The translations under genes and the position numbers were made by a program. From Syntrophomonadaceae bacterium (lineage in GTDB: Bacteria > Bacillota > Dethiobacteria > DTU022): a DNA stretch of 6,560 nucleotides. The stretch is from the NCBI GenBank assembly GCA_007129055.1, contig SKWE01000102.1, forward strand, positions 1 through 6,560, written 5' to 3'. Of the stretch, positions 1-5,916 are shown one piece after another; the stretch's first letter is position 1; every line of letters starts with the position of its first letter. The notes beneath the pieces were generated by a model. That model did no database searches. It was given only the letters and a program-made list of their open reading frames with translations, and was not told where the DNA came from.

Positions 1-261
1 AAAGCCGTACTTGGCCCTGGTATAGCCAATTTCCTTAACTTTATCCCTGACCACTTTAGGTATATCCACGTAGCACTCTGTTGTTATTTCACCGCAAACA
101 AGGACTAAACCGGTGGTAACCATGGTCTCGGCCGCCACCCTGCCCTGCGGGTCTTCTTCCATAATTACATCCAGGATAGCATCGGATATCTGGTCAGCCA
201 GCTTGTCCGGATGGCCTTCAGTAACAGATTCTGAAGTAAACAGGTAATTTTTCTGATCCAC
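1..261 (-). CDS. metK: S-adenosylmethionine synthetase, N-terminal part (cut by window edge)
   Basis: Methionine adenosyltransferase makes S-adenosylmethionine from methionine and ATP in the cytoplasm. The visible 87 residues carry the family's N-terminal signature, FTSESVTEGHPDKLADQISD at residues 8-27, including the HPD of the ATP/methionine site. VAAETMVTTGLV follows at about 43-54. The full family length is near 395 residues, so roughly three quarters lies beyond position 1. I chose a GTG start at 261-259 because the AAAGGAGG ribosome site (277-270) ends 8 nt before it and this gives the usual short lead before FTSES. An ATG two codons upstream (267-265) is only 2 nt from that site, but it is the alternative start. 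An S-box riboswitch and its terminator precede the gene, so expression should fall when SAM is plentiful. The identity is essentially certain; only the start is open. Confidence 0.97.
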   Translation of the reverse strand, partial: MDQKNYLFTSESVTEGHPDKLADQISDAILDVIMEEDPQGRVAAETMVTTGLVLVCGEITTECYVDIPKVVRDKVKEIGYTRAKYGF

Positions 262-331
262 AAACATTTCCTCCTTTAGAGTATTATTTTCAAGCCAGAT
301 TCTTTATTCCGGCCGGTAATAACCGGGCAAT

Positions 332-358
332 AAAAAAAGCCTCTACGATTCAAGAGGC
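332..358 (-). terminator. Intrinsic terminator of the metK SAM riboswitch
   Basis: On the minus strand GCCTCT (358-353) and AGAGGC (344-339) form a 6-bp stem around an 8-nt loop, followed at once by seven T residues (338-332). This is the expression platform. The 5' arm CCTCTT (357-352) can instead pair with GAGAGG (374-369), which is the 3' strand of aptamer helix P1 plus the next base. That gives the antiterminator expected when SAM is absent, and the exclusive pairing supports transcriptional control. Confidence 0.9.
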
Positions 359-369
359 CTTCCTGGCAC

Positions 370-478
370 CTCTCATCTCCCGGAACTCTTATTAGTTCCG
401 CAGCAATTGGCACCTTTATCATAACGATCGGTTGCCGGGATTCATCGGGGCTGTCCCTCCTCCGCTCTGGATAAGAGT
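370..478 (-). promoter_or_regulatory. SAM-I (S-box) riboswitch aptamer in the metK leader
   Basis: The minus strand shows the S-box consensus in order: ACTCTTATCCAGAG at the 5' end, GGAGGGAC, CCCGATGAATCCCGGCAACC, then GGTGCCAATTGC, a CGGAACT/AGTTCCG hairpin (400-394 with 387-381), and GATGAGAG closing helix P1 (377-370 with the CTCTTATC strand near 477-470). This family binds S-adenosylmethionine and switches off downstream transcription. It stands between the metK promoter and metK with its terminator just downstream, which is the standard clostridial arrangement for a SAM synthetase gene. Confidence 0.96.
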
Positions 479-500
479 AACTATATTAAGTTGTATTAAT

Positions 501-529
501 ATACTACATTAAATATGTTTTCATGTCAA
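501..529 (-). promoter_or_regulatory. metK promoter (-35 TTGACA, -10 TAGTAT)
   Basis: Read on the minus strand, TTGACA (529-524) and TAGTAT (506-501) are separated by exactly 17 nt. This is a near-consensus housekeeping sigma promoter, with transcription expected to start near 494, a few bases before the riboswitch. The -35 box lies only 13 bp beyond the fabZ stop codon, so the promoter fills the gap between fabZ and the metK leader. Confidence 0.85.
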
Positions 530-542
530 TTTAAAGCAGGCA

Positions 543-995
543 TTAATCCAGATCTTCCTGATTCATAAATGCAAACCAGAGTTCCCCGGATGCAGCCACC
601 TTCCCATCGACAAAGGCCTTGGCGTTTCCTTTTCCAAGGTTGCTGCGCATGGCCGTTAATTCAACTGATAGCTCGAGCCTGTCTCCAGGCTTAACCATTT
701 TCTTAAACTTGAAGTTATTGATCCCGGTAAAAAGGGCCAACTTTCCCTTGTTTTCAGGAAGACTTAATACCGCCACTGCGCCAACCTGGGCCAGCGCTTC
801 AACAATCAGCACACCCGGCATTATCGGTTCTCCCGGAAAATGTCCCTGGAAAAAAGGTTCATTGATGGTTACATTTTTTATACCGGCTGCGCTTTTCCCC
901 GGTTCAAGCCCTGTTATCCTGTCAACCAGCAGGAAGGGATAACGGTGCGGCAGAACAGACATTATTTCCTTAATATCAAGAACATGCTCTGACAT
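543..995 (-). CDS. fabZ: 3-hydroxyacyl-[acyl-carrier-protein] dehydratase FabZ
   Basis: FabZ removes water from 3-hydroxyacyl-ACP to give trans-2-enoyl-ACP in type II fatty acid elongation, in the cytoplasm. The 150-residue length is normal for this single hot-dog-fold protein. Residues 17-26 (HRYPFLLVDR) and 49-70 hold the family signatures. The catalytic pair is His52 in GHFPGEP and Glu66 in PGVLIVEALAQ. A FabA identity is unlikely given the length and the HRYPFLLVDR motif. The ATG start has an AAAGGAG site 9 nt upstream (1011-1005), which overlaps the stop codon of the phosphoribosyltransferase gene, so translation is probably coupled. It is the last gene of the minus-strand operon and no terminator hairpin follows its stop. 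No other fatty acid genes lie within the window. Confidence 0.97.
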   Translation of the reverse strand: MSEHVLDIKEIMSVLPHRYPFLLVDRITGLEPGKSAAGIKNVTINEPFFQGHFPGEPIMPGVLIVEALAQVGAVAVLSLPENKGKLALFTGINNFKFKKMVKPGDRLELSVELTAMRSNLGKGNAKAFVDGKVAASGELWFAFMNQEDLD

Positions 996-1010
996 AAGTT
1001 AAAACTCCTT

Positions 1011-1649
1011 TCAAACCTGCCAGGCCCGCTTTAAAACAGCGCTGACTTCGGCATCGCTGACCTGGTCAAAACGGCGATAGAATTGACCCACGGCGGCAAA
1101 ATTAGCAGGGGCTTCAATATAGACCAGCTCGTCAACTTCCTGCTGCAGTTTTTTAAATGTATCAGGCGGTCCGACAGGAACGGCGAGGACTAATCTGCCC
1201 GGCTTTTTCTCCTGCAGGCTGCGCAGGGCGGCCAGCAGCGTATAACCCGTAGCCACGCCATCATCGATCAAGATCACAATCCTGTTGTCTAAAGCCGGCG
1301 CTGGCCGTTCACCCCTGTATGCCTTCAGGCGGCGTTTAATTTCTTCTACTTCCTCAGCTACAGCTTTTTCAATATATTTTTTATCTGCACTAACACGGGA
1401 AAGGATATCCTCGTTCAGCATTACAAAACCATCACCGGTTACAGCGCCTATAGCCAGTTCCGGCTGGTAGGGCGCCCCGATTTTCCTGGTAATGATTAAA
1501 TCAAGCTCTCCGCTAATTTTCTTTAATACAGGCTCGGCTACAGTCAGGCCGCCACGTGGAACAGCGAGAATCAGCGGGTTTTTATCCTTGAAATGAAGAA
1601 GTTTATCGGCCAGGCGTTCCCCGGCTTCCTGCCGGTCGGCAAATAACAT
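1011..1649 (-). CDS. Phosphoribosyltransferase-domain protein
   Basis: This is a type I phosphoribosyltransferase-fold protein of 212 residues whose substrate I cannot name. VILIDDGVATGYT at 125-137 is the PRPP-binding loop, with two acidic residues followed by the G-x-A-T-G turn. Other family marks are AVPRGG (29-34), TRKIGAP (54-60), and near the C-terminus FYRRFDQVSD (190-199), which recalls the stand-alone 'predicted phosphoribosyltransferase' group rather than Apt, Hpt or PyrE. A GGGAG ribosome site (1663-1659) sits 9 nt before the ATG at 1649-1647, and MLFADRQEAGERLA matches how this group usually begins. An ATG three codons upstream (1658) touches that site and is less likely. It lies 24 nt after cooC, and its stop overlaps the fabZ ribosome site. 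The fold is secure; the role is unknown. Confidence 0.88.
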   Translation of the reverse strand: MLFADRQEAGERLADKLLHFKDKNPLILAVPRGGLTVAEPVLKKISGELDLIITRKIGAPYQPELAIGAVTGDGFVMLNEDILSRVSADKKYIEKAVAEEVEEIKRRLKAYRGERPAPALDNRIVILIDDGVATGYTLLAALRSLQEKKPGRLVLAVPVGPPDTFKKLQQEVDELVYIEAPANFAAVGQFYRRFDQVSDAEVSAVLKRAWQV

Positions 1650-1673
1650 CCTGATCATCTCCCTGGAAAAAGA

Positions 1674-2429
1674 TTATAGGTCAAGCGCTTTAAAAATTTC
1701 ACGCGTTGATTTTACAGCAACCGCATCATCAGGCAGGGCCAGCAGGGCCTTCCCTTTCAGGTCATATTCCGCAACCTGCGGATCGTTGGTCACTTCCCCG
1801 AAAAAGTCCAGGCCGGTTTTTTCAATCTCACCCTTTAATTCATCCGCTTCACCAGGGCGGCTTCGCCCGATAATCAGGCCCATTTTGGAGACAGCAATCT
1901 TTACATTATCTACTATATCTCTAACCCGGCCGGCAGAACGAACACCGCGGGCTGTTGCATCACTGGTAACCAGCAGCAGGTCTACACTTGGCAGCAACCT
2001 TCTGCTTAAGTGCTCTAAACCTGCTTCGTTATCGATAACCATGTAATCGTAGTTTTTGCTTAACTTCTCCAGGTAATTTTTCAGCAAATCATTAGGATAA
2101 CAGTAACAGCCTGGCCCCTGGGGATTGCCCATTACCACCAGGTCATAGGCATCCTCCTCAACCATGGCCTGGCTAAGGCGATACTCGATGAAAATATCCT
2201 TGGTCATACCGGTCGGTACTGCATCCGGTTTTTTTGTATCTTCCAGGATTGTCCCAATGGTATGGTGCACTTCCACGCCCAGGGCCTCGTTCAGGTTCGC
2301 ATTGGCATCGGCATCTACTGCCAGGATGCTTACATCCTTCTTTTCTTCAATCAGGTAGCGGATAATCAGGGCTGATAGTGTAGTTTTTCCTGTTCCGCCT
2401 TTTCCTGCGATTGCTATTCTTTTTGTCAT
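1674..2429 (-). CDS. cooC: CooC/AcsF-type ATPase, nickel-insertion factor for carbon monoxide dehydrogenase
   Basis: CooC-family proteins are MinD/ParA-like dimeric ATPases that help load nickel into the active-site cluster of anaerobic CODH; AcsF is the close relative for acetyl-CoA synthase. The 251-residue protein begins with a deviant Walker A, GKGGTGKTT (9-17), carrying the signature lysine. DADANANL (39-46) is the switch I region. GPGCYCYPN (106-113) holds the CxC pair, Cys108 and Cys110, which binds nickel across the dimer in studied members. VIDNEAGLEHLSRR (132-145) is the switch II region. An AGGAGG site (2442-2437) lies 7 nt before the ATG. The gene follows the VWA gene by 27 nt in the operon. 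No CODH gene is visible nearby, so whether it serves CODH or acetyl-CoA synthase is undecided; other MinD-like roles are unlikely given CYC and NEAGLEH. Confidence 0.93.
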   Translation of the reverse strand: MTKRIAIAGKGGTGKTTLSALIIRYLIEEKKDVSILAVDADANANLNEALGVEVHHTIGTILEDTKKPDAVPTGMTKDIFIEYRLSQAMVEEDAYDLVVMGNPQGPGCYCYPNDLLKNYLEKLSKNYDYMVIDNEAGLEHLSRRLLPSVDLLLVTSDATARGVRSAGRVRDIVDNVKIAVSKMGLIIGRSRPGEADELKGEIEKTGLDFFGEVTNDPQVAEYDLKGKALLALPDDAVAVKSTREIFKALDL

Positions 2430-2456
2430 AATCTTTCCTCCTACATTTTCTATAGT

Positions 2457-3794
2457 TTATAGCCTGCCGGTCAGAACTTCTTCCAGTTGAGCTATGGTAC
2501 TGCAGGGCCACATATCGACCAGTTCGCCGATGGAAGCAACGGAACGGTAATCACTCCATTGTTCTAAAGGCATGGGATTAAGCCAGATTATCCTTTTCAC
2601 CTTATCGCGAATCGCACCAAGTCTTTTTACAGACTGATCGATAGATACAGTTTTTGTATCGCTTACAACTATCAGGGTTGTTTTGGCATTCAGGTAGTCA
2701 GGGTATTTTTCAGAAAGCTGATCGAGGGCTTTTGCCAGGTTAGTTCCTCCACCCCAGTTTTTGCTGCGGCGAATGACCCGGTCAAGAAGCGGCTTTAACC
2801 CTGACCTTCCTTTTAACTCGGGCGTCAGGTTTTCGACACTGTCGGAAAAAGAAAAACAGGACAGGTTGCGCACTACTTCCTGGAGCCCCAGTAGAAAATG
2901 AATTACAAAGGTGCTGTATTTTTTCATTGACCCGGAAACATCACAGAGCAATAGCAGCTGCTGCTTTGAACGCCTTTTCGGTTTATGTTTCAGCTTAAAT
3001 ATTATTCCGCCATAGCGCATATTATCCCTTAGTGATCTGCGCAGGTCCAGCGGGCCGCTGCGCGGACCGCTTCTGCGGCGGCGTAAAATCTGTACTGCCA
3101 GTTTGCGGGACAATCTCTGCAGCAGTTGTTCTGCTGCGGGAAGTTCAGCCGCCTGGATCTGTTCAATATCAATTTCACGCAGGTAATCTGTTAAACCGTC
3201 ACTGCCCTCTGCCCCTTCACCGCCGGTGCCGGAACCGGTTCCGCGGCTTACCGTCTCTTCCCGGCTGCGTTTCTCCTGGCTGCGGCAGTAGCGGAGGTGG
3301 CTTTTAACCACGTTTTCCAGGAGCGGTTTGAATTGCGGTTCCACATTTACCCCGGCTTCTGTTTTTGCCACAAAATCCTGCAGCCGGTCGCGCTGTTCGC
3401 TGGGTAAAGAGCCGTACTGCTGCAGTTCGTCCTGGCTGAGCCCCAGCATTTCCCCCTTAAACTGCATTTCCCTGGAAGCCTGGTCCATCTTGCTTTCCAG
3501 CTCTTTTTTGTACCTGGCCCCTCTTTCCGATTGTTTTTTAAGCTCTTCCGGGGGCAGAAAAAAACTATCAAAGAGGCGGTTAAATAGAGCCTGATCACGT
3601 CGATTTTTAACCATCGTTGCCTGCAGGCTGGTTTTAAACTGATCGCGGCTTGAAAGATCTATCCGGGAAAGGGCACTTAAAGCATCGACCATTTCAGTGG
3701 TCCCTACCGGTAACCCTTCTTCTCTCAGTAAACTTGCAAAAACAGCCAGGTTGTCTTCAAAATGGCTTTGTGGTAGTTTCTCTTTTACCGGCAC
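2457..3794 (-). CDS. CoxE-like VWA-domain protein, partner of the MoxR ATPase
   Basis: This 445-residue soluble protein matches the CoxE-type von Willebrand factor A family. These proteins pair with MoxR ATPases and in aerobes act in maturing molybdenum CODH. The N-terminal half is helical and charged, with a Gly/Glu-rich linker at 185-200 and a strongly basic stretch at about 226-276 (RRRRSGPRSGPLDLRR and onward). The C-terminal VWA domain has a complete metal-ion adhesion site: DVSGSM (285-290), Thr351 in GGGTN, and Asp379 in VVSDT. WLNPMP (404-409) is typical of the CoxE branch. The start is GTG at 3794-3792, directly after an in-frame stop and overlapping the last 10 nt of the MoxR gene, with no strong ribosome site. 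It is therefore probably translated by coupling. The intact metal site suggests a working protein; the client is unknown. Confidence 0.92.
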   Translation of the reverse strand: MPVKEKLPQSHFEDNLAVFASLLREEGLPVGTTEMVDALSALSRIDLSSRDQFKTSLQATMVKNRRDQALFNRLFDSFFLPPEELKKQSERGARYKKELESKMDQASREMQFKGEMLGLSQDELQQYGSLPSEQRDRLQDFVAKTEAGVNVEPQFKPLLENVVKSHLRYCRSQEKRSREETVSRGTGSGTGGEGAEGSDGLTDYLREIDIEQIQAAELPAAEQLLQRLSRKLAVQILRRRRSGPRSGPLDLRRSLRDNMRYGGIIFKLKHKPKRRSKQQLLLLCDVSGSMKKYSTFVIHFLLGLQEVVRNLSCFSFSDSVENLTPELKGRSGLKPLLDRVIRRSKNWGGGTNLAKALDQLSEKYPDYLNAKTTLIVVSDTKTVSIDQSVKRLGAIRDKVKRIIWLNPMPLEQWSDYRSVASIGELVDMWPCSTIAQLEEVLTGRL

Positions 3795-4699
3795 TTACAA
3801 ATTTCACCGCCGTTTCCGGACTGCTTAAGAAAACTATTAACTCCTTCAGCACCAATTTCACGCTGGAAATATTCCTGGTCGGCATGGGTCTTTAGCAGCA
3901 GGTTTAAGGTTTCTGAAACCAGCTTTCCATCAAGGCGTTTTCGGTTCAGGGCAACCAGCGCCCTTACCCAGTCAAGCGTTTCCGCTATTGAAGGCTTTTT
4001 ACGCAAATCCTGCTGCTGGCGGAGGTGAGCAACAATGCGGGCTGTTTCCCAGGCCAGGCGATCACCAGCCTGGGGTACTTTTGCCTTAATAATTGCAACC
4101 TCTTTTTCTACACCAGGGAAATCGAGGTAAAGATAAAGACAACGTCTTTTAAGACCATCAGAAAGTTCTCTTTCATTATTGCTGGTTAATACCACGGCGG
4201 GAATATTTTTCGCCGCAACCGTTCCAAGCTCGGGAATAGACACCTGGAAATCAGATAAAACTTCGAAAAGAAATGCTTCAAATTCAGGATCGCACTTATC
4301 TACTTCATCAATCAGCAGAACAGATCTCTTTTCAGCACGGATTGCTTTTAAAAGGGGACGTTCCAGCAGGTAATCGTCTGAGAAGAGATCATCTTCCTTG
4401 ATCTGTTCGCCCTCCAGGTTACGGTTCATCTGGATTCTTAAGAGCTGTCGCTGATAATTCCATTCATATAAAGCTTTAGTTTCATCCAACCCTTCATAGC
4501 ATTGCAGGCGGATTAAATCCGTATCAAGAATATGGGCCAGCACTTTGCCCATTTCAGTTTTTCCAACCCCTGGCGCGCCCTCAATCAAAAGCGGTTTCTG
4601 CAGATCCAGGGCCAGGAATACAGTAAGCGCAGTGCTTTCTTCGCATATGTAGCCTGCCTTATTAAAACTTTTTATCAGTTCATCAAGTTTTATAGTCAT
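3785..4699 (-). CDS. MoxR-family AAA+ ATPase (CoxD-like)
   Basis: This is a 304-residue AAA+ ATPase of the MoxR branch. Such proteins form ring hexamers and remodel or help assemble client enzymes together with a VWA partner. Visible motifs are Walker A GAPGVGKT (41-48), Walker B LLIDEVD (128-134), sensor 1 LTSNNER (171-177), a likely arginine finger in LKRRC (183-187), and a C-terminal lid with a sensor 2-like region near 235-247. There is no signal peptide or membrane segment. The protein ends in CKCR, a Cys-x-Cys pair (301, 303) close to the tail, which could bind metal but may be incidental. An AAAGGA site lies 11 nt before the ATG. It is the first gene of the operon, and its stop overlaps the start of the VWA gene by 10 nt. 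The resemblance to CoxD comes from its partner and general layout, not from a measured alignment. Confidence 0.93.
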   Translation of the reverse strand: MTIKLDELIKSFNKAGYICEESTALTVFLALDLQKPLLIEGAPGVGKTEMGKVLAHILDTDLIRLQCYEGLDETKALYEWNYQRQLLRIQMNRNLEGEQIKEDDLFSDDYLLERPLLKAIRAEKRSVLLIDEVDKCDPEFEAFLFEVLSDFQVSIPELGTVAAKNIPAVVLTSNNERELSDGLKRRCLYLYLDFPGVEKEVAIIKAKVPQAGDRLAWETARIVAHLRQQQDLRKKPSIAETLDWVRALVALNRKRLDGKLVSETLNLLLKTHADQEYFQREIGAEGVNSFLKQSGNGGEICKCR

Positions 4700-4767
4700 T
4701 ATCTAATACATCCTTTTTCAGATCAGTGTTTTATGATTTAATACAGCGTTTCCATAAAAAACAGTCT

Positions 4768-4793
4768 TATTATTATATCCCCATATAATGATA
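4768..4793. promoter_or_regulatory. Divergent promoter palindrome with a TATAAT box on each strand
   Basis: The sequence reads TATTATTATAT-CCCC-ATATAATGATA, an inverted repeat with 11-nt half-sites and one mismatch. It places a TATAAT on the plus strand (4784-4789) and on the minus strand (4777-4772). The minus-strand box lies 72 nt before the MoxR start, so it may be the operon's -10. No good -35 box is found 16-18 nt upstream of either TATAAT, so promoter activity is uncertain. The palindrome could also be an operator. Confidence 0.4.
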
Positions 4794-4836
4794 CTATACT
4801 TGGAGAAGCCCGGCAAACCAAAAGAGATAATAGGGC

Positions 4837-4865
4837 CTGTGAAAATAAAGCTGCTATGTTACAAT
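4837..4865 (+). promoter_or_regulatory. Candidate extended -10 promoter for the amidinohydrolase gene
   Basis: TGTTACAAT (4857-4865) fits an extended -10 element (TG-n-TACAAT). A weak -35-like CTGTGA (4837-4842) lies 17 nt before the TACAAT hexamer. Transcription would start near 4872, giving a leader of about 30 nt before the ATG at 4903. The placement is sensible but the -35 match is poor. Confidence 0.4.
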
Positions 4866-4902
4866 AGCTTTAGAAGTTCATCAATTGAAGGTGGAGGTTA
4901 GA

Positions 4903-5781
4903 ATGCTTACATTTAATGGTCAGTCTGAAACAGGAAAGATCCAGTCGGTGCTGATGAAAAGCCCGGCAAAAGCCTGGCTGGGGCAGGATTTTGTTAACCA
5001 GCAATGGCAAAAGCTGCATTACCCCAGCAGGCCTGATTTTGAAAAAGTACTGCAGGAATACAATCAGTTTGCTGCAATCATTGAAAATAATGTGCCCGAG
5101 ATTCACTACCTGCCGGAAGATGACCGGACAGGCCTTGATTCCATATACACCCATGACCCGGTTATTATTACAAAAAAAGGCGCGGTTTTATGCAACATGG
5201 GTAAAAAAGAGAGGCAGGGTGAACCGGCAGCAATAGCGGACTACCTGAAAGAACTTGGCATACCGGTGATAGGGGAGATTAAGGCTCCGGGCAGGATAGA
5301 AGGCGGAGATGTTGTCTGGTTTGATGATGATACAGCAGCGGTCGGAATCGGCTACCGTACTAACAGGGAAGGAATAGCGCAGCTGAGAGAACTAACCAGG
5401 GGTATAGTAGAAGAGATTGTGGAAGTGCACCTGCCGCACTGGAACGGACCGGAGGAATGCCTGCACCTGATGTCAATGATCAGCCCTGTTGATCGCGATC
5501 TGGCAGTAGTTTACTCCCGTCAGATGCCGGTCACATTCCGTAATTTGTTGATTGAAAAAGGGATTAAATTTGTTGAAGTCCCCGACGAGGAATATGACAA
5601 TTTCGCCTGTAACGTATTGGCCCTTGAACCGCGTAAATGCGTAATGGTTGCCGGCAGCCCGCGTACGAAGGCAGCGCTCGAAAAGGCCGGGGCAACGGTA
5701 TTTGAATACCACGGACAGGATGTCTCAATTAAGGGCGGAGGCGGACCAACCTGCCTGACCAGGCCCCTTTACAGGTCATAA
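4903..5781 (+). CDS. Arginine deiminase/dimethylargininase-superfamily amidinohydrolase
   Basis: This 292-residue protein belongs to the guanidine-modifying superfamily, which includes arginine deiminase, dimethylargininase (DDAH) and amidinotransferases. These enzymes use a cysteine nucleophile to attack a guanidinium carbon. Visible marks are IYTHDP (81-86, Asp85), IEGGD (132-136), the histidine in ECLHLMS (His188), NFACNVLAL (233-241) and the nucleophile Cys284 in GGGGPTCLTRP. All expected catalytic positions are present. The length is nearer DDAH-like proteins than classical arginine deiminases (about 400). The substrate is undecided: free arginine, methylated arginine or another guanidino compound. 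A TTG at 4885 would add six residues, but GGAGG (4893-4897) sits 5 nt before the ATG at 4903, so I use that start. It is transcribed divergently from the MoxR operon and ends at a large inverted repeat. No ornithine carbamoyltransferase or carbamate kinase gene is adjacent. Confidence 0.9.
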   Translation: MLTFNGQSETGKIQSVLMKSPAKAWLGQDFVNQQWQKLHYPSRPDFEKVLQEYNQFAAIIENNVPEIHYLPEDDRTGLDSIYTHDPVIITKKGAVLCNMGKKERQGEPAAIADYLKELGIPVIGEIKAPGRIEGGDVVWFDDDTAAVGIGYRTNREGIAQLRELTRGIVEEIVEVHLPHWNGPEECLHLMSMISPVDRDLAVVYSRQMPVTFRNLLIEKGIKFVEVPDEEYDNFACNVLALEPRKCVMVAGSPRTKAALEKAGATVFEYHGQDVSIKGGGGPTCLTRPLYRS

Positions 5782-5794
5782 AAGATAAACCACA

Positions 5795-5881
5795 ACCAGA
5801 AGCGGGGACGGTTCTCTTTTCAGGTAAAATGGAAATCTATTTTACCGAAAACCTGAAAAGAGAACCGTCCCCGCTTCTGGT
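5795..5881. repeat. Perfect 31-bp inverted repeat, REP/MITE-like palindrome
   Basis: Positions 5795-5825 are the exact reverse complement of 5851-5881 over 31 bp; the core of each arm reads AGCGGGGACGGTTCTCTTTT. Inside, AAAAT (5826-5830) pairs with ATTTT (5839-5843) around an 8-nt loop, leaving a 7-nt bulge at 5844-5850 on one side only. It lies between two convergent genes. No T-run follows either arm directly, so it is not a typical intrinsic terminator, though it may still stop transcription. No target-site duplication is evident. The arms look like a mobile palindrome of the REP or MITE kind; this is inferred. Confidence 0.85.
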
Positions 5882-5916
5882 ATCGCCATTTCTGGTGATT
5901 GTTTTTGTCATTTAAG

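Noticed and set aside
313..326. Small hairpin CCGGT-AATA-ACCGG between the riboswitch terminator and the metK ribosome site
   Set aside because: With only 5 bp and no T-run it is too weak to call a regulatory element by itself.
619..942. Plus-strand open frame of 107 codons opposite fabZ
   Set aside because: It is antisense to a gene with intact catalytic motifs, and its translation has no recognisable domain.
3032..3594. Two plus-strand open frames and one minus-strand open frame (3347-3598) within the VWA gene
   Set aside because: They lie in other frames of a well-supported gene and their products are compositionally odd, rich in Cys, Ser or Arg. I read them as chance frames.
4885..4902. 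TTG as an upstream start for the amidinohydrolase
   Set aside because: The GGAGG site lies inside this extension and is well placed for the ATG at 4903, and the extra six residues are not family-like.
4806..4970. A 12-nt direct repeat, AAGCCCGGCAAA, at 4806-4817 and 4959-4970
   Set aside because: The second copy is inside coding sequence and there are only two copies with no shared flanks, so coincidence is likely.
4870..5154. Minus-strand open frame overlapping the start of the amidinohydrolase gene
   Set aside because: It is antisense to a gene with a good ribosome site and full catalytic residues, and its product is not recognisable.
5795..5881. The inverted repeat as a CRISPR unit or tRNA-like gene
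   Set aside because: There is one pair of inverted arms and no spaced direct repeats, and it does not fold as a cloverleaf.
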